Shown here: positions 1 through 6,864 of the stretch, piece by piece | Layout: every line of letters starts with the position of its first letter | How positions within the stretch are numbered: position 1 is the stretch's first letter | Assembly: GCA_020429495.1 (NCBI GenBank) | Contig: JAGQLJ010000052.1 | Location: 1 to 9,324 of the forward strand | Length of the DNA: 9,324 nt | Reading direction: 5' to 3' | Origin: Candidatus Dojkabacteria bacterium | Lineage (GTDB): Bacteria > Patescibacteriota > Dojkabacteria > J137 | The notes under the pieces: generated by a model | The model's input: only the letters and a program-made list of their open reading frames with translations | Databases searched by the model: none | Told to the model about the DNA's origin: nothing | Program-made: the position numbers and the translations under genes

Positions 1-888
1 GTAAAAAATATAACAAAAGATGATTATGTATTTTTCCCAAAGAAGAAAAATATTATTAAAACTTCTAAATTTTCTAAAGAAGAGTTGTATATCTTAGGTT
101 GGTATTTAGGAGATGGATATATATCTATGAAAAATAAAAATCAACTACAAATATTTTTGAGTATGGATCAGGAACATATTGCAAAAAACTTAGTGAATAT
201 ACTAAACAATCTCGACCCAAATAGAGATAGATTGGTTAAAGAACATTATAGAAATAATATAAATAAAGGAAAATTAAAAATTTCTTCTTATATTGAGAAA
301 AATAAATTAAATCCTGCTTGTTATAAAAAACATAAAACAAAAGAATGTTTAATTGTTCAAATAACATCGTATAAATTAACAGAAATGTGTTATGAATACT
401 GTGGGACTCCGAATAATAAATTTATTCATGAAGATATTTTTACGGATAAAAATAATATTTATTTCATAGCTGGGTTATTTGCAGCAGATGGTTCTTTAAA
501 TAATGGGAGAAATTATGATGGGTATAATAGATATTCATGCTCATTGACTTGTACTGAAAAACATGTCATAGAAAGTGTTAGAGAAATGCTATTTAATCAA
601 GGAATATTATCTAGTTGTAGAAAACAAACATTAAAAAAAATTAACTTTAATGACCAATATGAATGTTGTATTTATAACGAAGATATAAATAAATTATCTC
701 AAATTTACAATAGTTTTGATATTGTAAAACCAATTAAAAAACATGTCAGAAGTTCTTTCATTGAAACTAATGAAGGGTATTGGTTAAAAATAAAAGATAT
801 ACAAGTAAAAGATTATGAAGGTTATGTATACAATATAGGGGTAGAAAAAGAAAATACTTATATTGCTGAAAATATAGCAGTTCACAAC
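1..888 (+). mobile_element. Intein C-terminal portion with LAGLIDADG homing endonuclease (5' end outside window)
   Basis: Protein-level mobile element that splices itself out of the host protein, while its endonuclease spreads the gene into intein-less alleles. The first codons read KNITKDDYVFFPKK, which resembles the end of the N-terminal splicing region of LAGLIDADG inteins. The first endonuclease helix LGWYLGDGY is encoded at 94-120 and the second, IAGLFAADG, at 466-492, about 124 residues apart; both keep the metal-binding aspartate. The C-terminal splicing region is encoded at about 823-888: GYVYNIGVEKENTYIAEN and then IAVHN, followed by Cys (889-891). This fits intein blocks F and G: penultimate His, terminal Asn and a Cys nucleophile at +1. 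The frame is intact throughout, so both splicing and endonuclease activity are plausible. The sequence is rich in AAA, AAT and ATA codons. The N-terminal splice site is not visible. Confidence 0.9.
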
Positions 889-1068
889 TGTATCTCATTT
901 GGGCTAGCTTTATTGCAAGCAGAATATAACGAAGTTAGAGGAGTAATACCTAAAGATACAAAAGAAAATACAAATTTTAATCAAAAAAGTGCTAAATTAA
1001 TGTTGAGGAATAGATTTTCTCACTCAAATCTTAAAAAATTATTAAATGCCAATAATATACAACAGTAA
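1..1068 (+). CDS. Intein-containing gene, 3' part; extein probably the large terminase subunit (TerL)
   Basis: The frame is open from the first base, so the true start lies upstream; a TTG at 85 is internal and not a start. Codons up to 888 belong to an intein. The last 59 codons (889-1065, stop TAA 1066-1068) are the C-extein, beginning CISFGLALLQAEY. Large terminases carry a late nuclease-domain motif of the form HDD followed by a hydrophobic, alanine/leucine-rich helix that ends the catalytic triad. The extein start would fit directly after such a DD. The gene also lies immediately before a portal gene, the usual place of TerL. TerL is the ATP-driven motor and nuclease that cuts concatemeric DNA and packages it through the portal. 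The ATPase domain and the N-extein are outside the window, so the TerL call is inference from position and this short helix. The intein call itself is strong. Confidence 0.72.
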   Translation, partial: VKNITKDDYVFFPKKKNIIKTSKFSKEELYILGWYLGDGYISMKNKNQLQIFLSMDQEHIAKNLVNILNNLDPNRDRLVKEHYRNNINKGKLKISSYIEKNKLNPACYKKHKTKECLIVQITSYKLTEMCYEYCGTPNNKFIHEDIFTDKNNIYFIAGLFAADGSLNNGRNYDGYNRYSCSLTCTEKHVIESVREMLFNQGILSSCRKQTLKKINFNDQYECCIYNEDINKLSQIYNSFDIVKPIKKHVRSSFIETNEGYWLKIKDIQVKDYEGYVYNIGVEKENTYIAENIAVHNCISFGLALLQAEYNEVRGVIPKDTKENTNFNQKSAKLMLRNRFSHSNLKKLLNANNIQQ

Positions 1069-3763
1069 TATATTCGGACAGCCACCTCAAGCTCTTCCTT
1101 CTGATAAAAAAGATGAATTGTGGAAAAGAGCTAATCTGGATTGGATGGAACAATTACTAAAAGGTTTTCTTCCTGAAAAACGCTCTAGGTTAATCAAAAA
1201 CTATAATGTTGCTCAAGGAGTCATAGATGTAGAAGATTATATTGATACAGATATAAATATCTATAAAAATATATTTGATGGAGTGGAAACAGCGATGGAG
1301 GATTCTCTGTTGGCAGATTCTGATATAATTGCAGACGATTTGAAATTTTATCCTATTGTACCAAGTATCATTAATGTATTGACAGGGGAACTTCTAAAAA
1401 AATTCGATCATATAAAAGTAAAAGCTGTAGATGAGTATTCTACAAATGAGGCGTTAGAATATAAAAAGGAATTAATGCTTCAATATCTCCAACAAAAAGC
1501 TCAATCCAAAATTGCTCAAAAGCTTGAAAGTCAAGGAATTAGTCAAGATAGTCCTGAATTTCAAGAACAAATGCAGCAAGCTGTAGAACAAGCAATGTCT
1601 ATTCCAGAAATTCAAAAATTCATGAATCGAAATTATAAAAATAATTACGAGGAATGGGCTAATAGGACTTTAGAACAAGCTGAATTTAAATACAAATTGA
1701 AAGAAATAGAAATAGAGTTATTCAAACATCAATTAATTGCAGATGAAGCCTACTCCGAAATTAGAATTGATGACAACGATGTAGAAGTTATAAATTGGAA
1801 TCCATATGATACTTTAGTTATAAAACCAAAACATGTCAAATACACATCTGACGCAGATTTAGTTTCAAGACAATATTGGACAACTATTCATGATGTAGTT
1901 GCTAAATATAGAGATAAAATTGATAAGGCTCTCATTGAAAAATACAACACTCCTTTAGGAGTCACTCCGACTTTTTCAGAAAGAAGATTGCAGCCAGATG
2001 ATAATCAGTCTCTCATGTTAAATGAAAAAAAGCTCATTGCTTTTAAATATATGATGGGAGGTGTAGAATTAGACGCATCTTCAAAAGTATTAGTTACAGA
2101 AGGATACTGGATGTCTAGAAGAAGGTTAGCAAAATTAACTGCTGTCTATGAAGGAGTGAGAATAGAAAAGATAGTAGATGATACTTTTAAAGTTACTATA
2201 AAACCTGTTTACGACAAAGATAAAAACTTAATTGCAGGAGAAGAATTAGAGTATTTTTACGCACCACAAGTATGGAAAGGAACAAAATTAAATTTTGCAT
2301 ATGGTTCAGTTCCTTCCACAGTAGTTAATGAAAATGAATATTTAGACAAATCTATATTTGGTAAAAAGACTGATGATTTAAATGCAGATGTAAATAGAGG
2401 ATGGATATATATAGATGTACAACCAATAGAATATCAATTTACAGATGAACATCAACCCTTCAAACCGAAAATTCCAGTAGTGGGATGTGATGGTTTTGAA
2501 AAAAACATGAACGTAGGTAAGTTATCTCTCATTGATAAAACTAAGGCATTACAAGTAATGTATAATGGTTTTATGAACGAAATTGATAAATTTGCCAAAA
2601 CGGAGATAGGTCTATTTTACATAATGGATCAAAGATTAATTCCTCAACAATCTTTAGACGGTACATGGGGGAAATATAATTGGCTTAAATTTATCATGAC
2701 TGCTAAAGATACTGGTTTAGGAGTTGTTGATAATTCTTCTTCTAATTTGGAAGGTAGTCCTGCAATGCAACAACCCAGTGTTGTAAATCTATTAAATAAT
2801 GATAGGTTTAAATCTCGCATTGAACTTGCTAATTATTGTGAGCAACAAATAATGAAAGTTATTGGTATATCTCCTCAAAGGATGGGTTCTATTAACTCAC
2901 AAGAAACTGCTACAGGAGTAAATCAGGCAATAAACAATTCTTACTCACAGACAGAATTATACTTCTTCAACCATACTAATTTGATGAGAGAATTGAAGTC
3001 AATGATTTTAGATGCTGAAAAATATATCGAATCTAAAAAACCAATATCAAGAGTAAATTACCTTAACTCAGATGTAGAAAATGTATTATTTGAATTAGAC
3101 ACATCAGACCTCTTACTTCGCAGATTTAATATTTTCTTAACTTCTAATACAGATACTCAACGAGTGTTGGAACAAATTAGACAATTTGCTATTCAAAATA
3201 ACACAACTGGGGCTACAGATTTGGATAAAATTGTAATGTTGGAAGCTACTGACACTAGAAAAATCAAAGATACTTTAGCAGTTTCTTTAGAAAACTTTAG
3301 AAAACAAGAGCAGCAAAAACAACAGCATGAACAACAAATGCTCCAACAGCAATTAGAAGCACAAGCTGCTGAAAAAGAAAAAGAACGAATATTTACAGCA
3401 GACCAAAATGAAAGAGATAGATTAGCTAGAATGTATGAAGCAGAAGTGAAAGCTACAGGAATGGCTAGAGAAAATGATATTGACCAATCAGGAATTAATG
3501 ATGCTTTAGAAGTTTCAAGATTCAATTTAGAACAAGAAAAATCATATGCAGATATCCTTAATAAAGAACAAGATAGAAATATCAAACAAAAAGATTTTCA
3601 AACAAAGTCAGCTATAGAGAGGGAGAAAGTTAATTTAAAAAAACAAGAAATAGCTTCTAAAGAACGTATGAAGCAAATGGAAATATCCAGAGATTTAGCA
3701 AATATGAAAAATGATGAAAAAGTAGCACTCATAAATAAACAAGGTAGAGAGAAAAAGAAATAG
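1046..3763 (+). CDS. Portal protein (crAss-like / P22-like)
   Basis: Forms the dodecameric ring at one capsid vertex through which DNA enters and leaves. The 905-residue product begins with NIFGQPP and then a segment (about residues 40-65) with RSRLIKNYNVAQGVIDVEDY, typical of crAss-like portals. Around residue 251 lies WNPYDTL followed by DADLVSRQYWT, the portal motif in which an N-P-x-D turn precedes a strand about surface exposure. Residues 607-628 hold GISPQRMGS and then QETATGVNQAI, the conserved stem/crown segment of this portal type. From about residue 750 to the end the protein is a very Gln/Lys/Glu-rich predicted helical coiled coil. A second Gln-rich helix lies at about 140-190. The ATG at 1046 overlaps the upstream gene by 23 bases, which suggests translational coupling, and is preceded by ATTATTAA. 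It is longer than P22 portal (about 725 residues), mainly because of the C-terminal tail. It ends with TAG, the only TAG among the complete genes here. Confidence 0.88.
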   Translation: MPIIYNSNIFGQPPQALPSDKKDELWKRANLDWMEQLLKGFLPEKRSRLIKNYNVAQGVIDVEDYIDTDINIYKNIFDGVETAMEDSLLADSDIIADDLKFYPIVPSIINVLTGELLKKFDHIKVKAVDEYSTNEALEYKKELMLQYLQQKAQSKIAQKLESQGISQDSPEFQEQMQQAVEQAMSIPEIQKFMNRNYKNNYEEWANRTLEQAEFKYKLKEIEIELFKHQLIADEAYSEIRIDDNDVEVINWNPYDTLVIKPKHVKYTSDADLVSRQYWTTIHDVVAKYRDKIDKALIEKYNTPLGVTPTFSERRLQPDDNQSLMLNEKKLIAFKYMMGGVELDASSKVLVTEGYWMSRRRLAKLTAVYEGVRIEKIVDDTFKVTIKPVYDKDKNLIAGEELEYFYAPQVWKGTKLNFAYGSVPSTVVNENEYLDKSIFGKKTDDLNADVNRGWIYIDVQPIEYQFTDEHQPFKPKIPVVGCDGFEKNMNVGKLSLIDKTKALQVMYNGFMNEIDKFAKTEIGLFYIMDQRLIPQQSLDGTWGKYNWLKFIMTAKDTGLGVVDNSSSNLEGSPAMQQPSVVNLLNNDRFKSRIELANYCEQQIMKVIGISPQRMGSINSQETATGVNQAINNSYSQTELYFFNHTNLMRELKSMILDAEKYIESKKPISRVNYLNSDVENVLFELDTSDLLLRRFNIFLTSNTDTQRVLEQIRQFAIQNNTTGATDLDKIVMLEATDTRKIKDTLAVSLENFRKQEQQKQQHEQQMLQQQLEAQAAEKEKERIFTADQNERDRLARMYEAEVKATGMARENDIDQSGINDALEVSRFNLEQEKSYADILNKEQDRNIKQKDFQTKSAIEREKVNLKKQEIASKERMKQMEISRDLANMKNDEKVALINKQGREKKK

Positions 3764-3853
3764 AATATTAAATTATTGTTAACATATCAATAAAAAATTC
3801 TATTTGTAACAATAACTTATTAAATTATTAATGACGAAGAAAAATTTTACAAC
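3764..3853 (+). promoter_or_regulatory. AT-rich leader between portal and scaffold-like gene
   Basis: Ninety bases, almost all A and T, with no open gene. It contains a weak inverted repeat (TTATTGTTA at 3773-3781 and TAACAATAA at 3807-3815, 25-base loop), the string TTATTAAATTATTAATG ending at 3833, and AGAAAAATTTTA at 3838-3849 just before the ATG at 3854. The 12-base string recurs exactly in the leader at 8547-8622. No convincing Bacteroidota promoter (TTTG with TAnnTTTG) and no Shine-Dalgarno site were seen. A role in transcription start or translation is inferred from position only. Confidence 0.35.
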
Positions 3854-5002
3854 ATGGCAGAAATAGAAAAAGAAATGGGGGATATTTTTAACCCTACTGA
3901 AATCGGTTCTTTATTTGAACCAATTGCTCCAGAAGAATTAGAAAAAGAAACATCAACTTCAGAAAGTTTATTTGAAGATGAACCCAAAGAAGAAAAAAAA
4001 GAATCTATTGTAGATACACCTCCTTCTACATTATTTGAAGAAGAAGAAGAACCATCTGATAAAAAAGAAGGGCAAAGTGGATTTGAAGGTAATGATTTTG
4101 GGAAAGTAGTCCAAACTATTCTAAAACACAATGAGGATTTTCAAATTTATGAAGGTGATGACCCTGAAAATTTACAGTATAACGAGGAGCAATTTGCTGA
4201 CCTGTTTAATCAAAATGTACAATTAAAAGGGGAAAAAATTGCTGAGGTAGTATTAGAAGAAGCACTTTCTAGATTGAGCCCTACAATGCAAAAATTAGTT
4301 ACTGGTGAATTACAAGGAATTAAAATTGCAGACATTGTTAAAGACTTAGAGGACTATCAAGAAATTGAATCCATTCCAGAAAATCCTACACCAGAACAAA
4401 AGGAGAAGATAGTAAGAAAATACTATCAACGTCAGGCAAAAGAAAGAAATAAAGACCAAGAATGGGTCAATAAGCAAATTGAAAAGATTATAGATAGAGA
4501 TGAATTAGATAGCGAGTTTGAAGATGCAAAAGATATTATTTCTCAAGACTTAGATAAAAAACAACAAGAAAAACAACAAGAAATAATTAAACAAAAGCAG
4601 GAGAAAGAACAGTTCAAAAAATATCACAGCTATTATGTAGGTGAAGCATTGAAAGAAGAAAACATTTTTGGGTTGAAGTTAACAAAACCTGAAAAAGAAC
4701 AAGTTGCAACAGTACTATCCTCTTTTGCAGTTAGACCTACAGATAACAAAGAAAAATTAGGATTGACAGCATTAATTGATTCTTATATCAATAGTGAAAA
4801 CCCTAAAGAAACTTATAAAAGATTAGTCTTAATGACTTTAGCTGCTACAGCCCCTGATAAATTAATTCAGAAATTAAATATTGAAGCAGATAAAAAAGTA
4901 ACAAAAGAGTCTATTCGACAATTGAAAACAGTCTCCAAAGAAGTAACTTCTCTAGATGAACCTAAGAAACAAACTATTAAAAAACCAGGAAACATTTTCT
5001 AA
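3854..5002 (+). CDS. Acidic scaffold-like head assembly protein
   Basis: Likely an internal scaffolding or head-assembly protein that guides capsid protein around the portal. This rests on its place between portal and major capsid genes and on composition; no catalytic motif is seen. The 382-residue product has a very acidic, Pro/Ser-rich and probably disordered N-terminus (residues 1-75) with three LFE motifs: SLFEP (19-23), SLFED (38-42) and TLFEE (59-63). Residues about 85-230 are mixed-charge and helical. Residues about 234-253 are a Lys/Gln/Glu-rich coiled-coil stretch, followed by a more ordered C-terminal region (about 255-350) and a Lys-rich tail ending in GNIF. No cysteine is present. 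The ATG at 3854 is chosen because the upstream ATG at 3831 is in another frame and stops after 11 codons. The acidic N-terminus with a helical body resembles phage scaffolds in general, but a minor virion or cargo protein is also possible. Confidence 0.6.
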   Translation: MAEIEKEMGDIFNPTEIGSLFEPIAPEELEKETSTSESLFEDEPKEEKKESIVDTPPSTLFEEEEEPSDKKEGQSGFEGNDFGKVVQTILKHNEDFQIYEGDDPENLQYNEEQFADLFNQNVQLKGEKIAEVVLEEALSRLSPTMQKLVTGELQGIKIADIVKDLEDYQEIESIPENPTPEQKEKIVRKYYQRQAKERNKDQEWVNKQIEKIIDRDELDSEFEDAKDIISQDLDKKQQEKQQEIIKQKQEKEQFKKYHSYYVGEALKEENIFGLKLTKPEKEQVATVLSSFAVRPTDNKEKLGLTALIDSYINSENPKETYKRLVLMTLAATAPDKLIQKLNIEADKKVTKESIRQLKTVSKEVTSLDEPKKQTIKKPGNIF

Positions 5003-5004
5003 TT

Positions 5005-5121
5005 ATGACAAAAATGACTAAATCTGTAGGTAAAAAAGTTTCAACTAAATTACCTGCTCCAAAAATTACAAAAAACAAAGCCTCTATGAAAGGAGGAATG
5101 AAAGTAAAAGGCGCATGCTAA
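5005..5121 (+). CDS. Small lysine-rich basic protein, 38 aa, unknown function
   Basis: ATG at 5005, TAA at 5119-5121. It lies two bases after the scaffold-like stop and 23 bases before the capsid start, so it fills the gap between them almost exactly. The product has 11 lysines, no aspartate or glutamate, four methionines, a central LPAPKI and a C-terminal end KGGMKVKGAC with one terminal cysteine. Its net charge is strongly positive. The tight packing and the biased, non-random composition support a real gene; the shortness weakens it. I do not recognise a family. Possible roles are DNA binding inside the head or pairing with the acidic scaffold-like protein, but both are guesses from charge and location. 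Confidence 0.6.
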   Translation: MTKMTKSVGKKVSTKLPAPKITKNKASMKGGMKVKGAC

Positions 5122-5144
5122 AAAAATTAAACAATTATTAAATT

Positions 5145-6788
5145 ATGTCAACACCAAATTTATTACAACAGGGGGTCTTAGTACAAGACAAACAGTATTA
5201 CAACCCAAACACTCACATCACTGAAAGCAATTTATTTGCTGCGGGTATCAGAAAAGAAGTTCCTATGGATGACTTAGGACTTGTTAAAACATGGACACAA
5301 ATCTTTAGAAATGTTCAACCTCTTTACAATTTTGACCAAATTGCAAAAACTACAGTATCAGTAGAATCTGATAAAGGTTTTACTTGGACAACTGCTGTCG
5401 CATTGGAAAATCCAATGGTTGTAGAAGATTTGTCAGAAAGTGACAAACCAGGTATTGATGGTCAAGAGTTTAAAGTTGCTTTTAACAGACCTTTCTCTGT
5501 TACTAATGTAATTACTTATGACCACATCCACAATAAGTTTCAATTGATTGTAACTAAAGAGCCGTATAAAGATGGTGATCGTTGGGTACATCATTTGAAA
5601 ATTGATGGAGTTGCTGCTAAAAACGCATACTTGTCAAAAGAATTTTTGTCACCAGGTACACAATATTACAAAATTACATCTCGTAGAGGTGATAACAATG
5701 ATACTGTAGCATCTACATTCCAATCTGAAGTTGGTGAAAGAGTTTGGCATTACAGACTTTCTAATACTGAAATTGCAAAAGGATTTTCCATTGATAAGAA
5801 ATCTTTGATTCAGTTGCAGTCAGGTAAGTCTAAGGATATGGGTACAGATTTCCGTGTATGGGAATTGTACAAATTTGCACCAGGTTCTGACGCTTACAAA
5901 TATATGATTGGCGAACCTTCTACTAACATTACTAAAATTGTCAATGAGGTTTATAAAGGTGATGCGAAAGCTGCTAAAAAAGATATTATTGGTAAAAACT
6001 GGTTCATGGAAATTGAACGAGCTACTATGGATCAATTAATGTATGAGTGGACTATGAACCTTATGTGGGGAACAGGTGGTACTACTTCTGTACAATTTGA
6101 CACCATGCAAACATCTCCAGGTCTTTACTGGCAGCACAGAAACTATGGTACTGTAGTTAAGTATAACTTCCCTACAATGTCCTTAGATTTCTTGAGAGCA
6201 CGTATTGAAGAGCATTTTAAACATCGTATTGATTTCCAAGCAGAAGGAGAATTCTTGTTTGAAGTTGGTGCTGGTTTATACGAGTTCCTGCAAAAAGAAA
6301 TTAAAAAAGAATTTATTGCTGCGGGTCTGGTTGTTCAAGTTGGAGAATCAGAAAGATTCCTTTCAGGTAATAGACAAGAGTTAGATTTCACTATGAGATT
6401 TAAATCTTTCTTCTTGAAAACCTTCCCTAAAATCAAAATCACTATTGTTCATAAACCTGCATTAGACCCTGTATTTGCAAACAACATTTCTAATCCTAAA
6501 ATTGACAGAAATTATCGTTTGTCTTCTTTTACAGGTATTTTATATGATTTGAATGATATTGAAGCAGATAATATCAAATTGGTTAAATGGGCTTATGATG
6601 ATAAATTGCGTTATCAAAAATTGATTGGTAATATTGACTGGGCTGACCAAAATGCAACCTTCATTTCTAGTGGTAATTTCTCAGGTATCAAAGGTACTAT
6701 ATCTATGCGACATGCTAACATGTGGTTGGTAGACCCAACTAAATCTTTGATGTTTGAATTGATTAACCCAATGACAGGTTCAAAATAA
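5145..6788 (+). CDS. Major capsid protein (crAss-like, HK97-type fold expected)
   Basis: Builds the icosahedral shell. The 547-residue product has features I associate with crAss-like capsid proteins: an N-terminal arm with NTHITESNLFAAGIRKE, then TWTQIFRNVQPLYNFDQIA (about 50-67), and a strand-rich segment with PGIDGQEFKVAFNRPF (102-117) followed by ITYD (123-126). The length is in the range of this family. The HK97 fold is known for crAss-like capsids and is inferred here. There is no cysteine. The ATG at 5145 is preceded by ATTATTAAATT and no Shine-Dalgarno site. Codon use differs from neighbours: Ile is nearly always ATT or ATC with a single ATA, Leu is mostly TTG after the N-terminus, and CGT is used for Arg. 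This is consistent with very high expression. A strong terminator follows 12 bases after the stop codon. No maturation protease gene is visible in the window. Confidence 0.9.
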   Translation: MSTPNLLQQGVLVQDKQYYNPNTHITESNLFAAGIRKEVPMDDLGLVKTWTQIFRNVQPLYNFDQIAKTTVSVESDKGFTWTTAVALENPMVVEDLSESDKPGIDGQEFKVAFNRPFSVTNVITYDHIHNKFQLIVTKEPYKDGDRWVHHLKIDGVAAKNAYLSKEFLSPGTQYYKITSRRGDNNDTVASTFQSEVGERVWHYRLSNTEIAKGFSIDKKSLIQLQSGKSKDMGTDFRVWELYKFAPGSDAYKYMIGEPSTNITKIVNEVYKGDAKAAKKDIIGKNWFMEIERATMDQLMYEWTMNLMWGTGGTTSVQFDTMQTSPGLYWQHRNYGTVVKYNFPTMSLDFLRARIEEHFKHRIDFQAEGEFLFEVGAGLYEFLQKEIKKEFIAAGLVVQVGESERFLSGNRQELDFTMRFKSFFLKTFPKIKITIVHKPALDPVFANNISNPKIDRNYRLSSFTGILYDLNDIEADNIKLVKWAYDDKLRYQKLIGNIDWADQNATFISSGNFSGIKGTISMRHANMWLVDPTKSLMFELINPMTGSK

Positions 6789-6800
6789 GATAATCTCAAA

Positions 6801-6834
6801 AGGAGTGGGTAAGAGAAAACCCACTCCTATTTTT
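6801..6834 (+). terminator. Intrinsic terminator after the major capsid gene
   Basis: A perfect 10-base-pair stem (AGGAGTGGGT at 6801-6810, ACCCACTCCT at 6819-6828) with an eight-base purine loop is followed by ATTTTT. The stem is by far the most GC-rich element in the intergenic DNA. It lies 12 bases after the capsid stop and 30 bases before the next ATG. It points to the + strand; the A-run on the left is only three bases, so a reverse-strand function is unlikely. Confidence 0.9.
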
Positions 6835-6864
6835 AATTAAGCAAGAAAAATAAAAAAAAGAAAA

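Noticed and set aside
85..1068. A stand-alone homing endonuclease gene starting at TTG 85
   Set aside because: The frame is open from base 1 with intein-like residues before the TTG, and it ends with intein splicing blocks and an extein, so it is part of a larger intein-containing gene.
3193..3585. Reverse-strand open frame of 130 codons within the portal tail
   Set aside because: It is the mirror of the Gln/Lys-rich portal coding strand and gives a Ser/Cys/Phe-rich product with no sensible pattern. It has no leader of its own.
3761..3793. Stop-codon reassignment (TAG read as an amino acid) extending the portal by ten residues
   Set aside because: Some crAss-like phages recode TAG, and the portal is the only complete gene here ending in TAG. 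Yet none of the long genes has an in-frame TAG, even the Gln-rich portal, so the standard code fits.
3773..3815. Inverted repeat TTATTGTTA / TAACAATAA as a terminator after the portal
   Set aside because: The stem is nine mostly A-T pairs with a 25-base loop and no T-run, too weak for an intrinsic terminator.
3847..4131. Reverse-strand open frame of 94 codons opposite the scaffold-like gene
   Set aside because: The Ser-rich product is the complement of GAA-rich acidic coding sequence; the forward gene explains the open frame.
5089..5096. AAAGGAGG, a perfect Shine-Dalgarno-like string
   Set aside because: It encodes Lys-Gly-Gly within the 38-residue gene. The ATG that follows is in that gene's frame and only seven codons from its stop; the capsid start is too far away at 49 bases downstream.
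5820..6035. Reverse-strand open frame of 71 codons inside the capsid gene
   Set aside because: It lies wholly inside a well-supported capsid gene, and no motif or start context supports it.
6614..6799. Reverse-strand open frame of 61 codons at the capsid gene end
   Set aside because: It overlaps the capsid 3' end and starts next to the terminator; nothing supports it as a gene.
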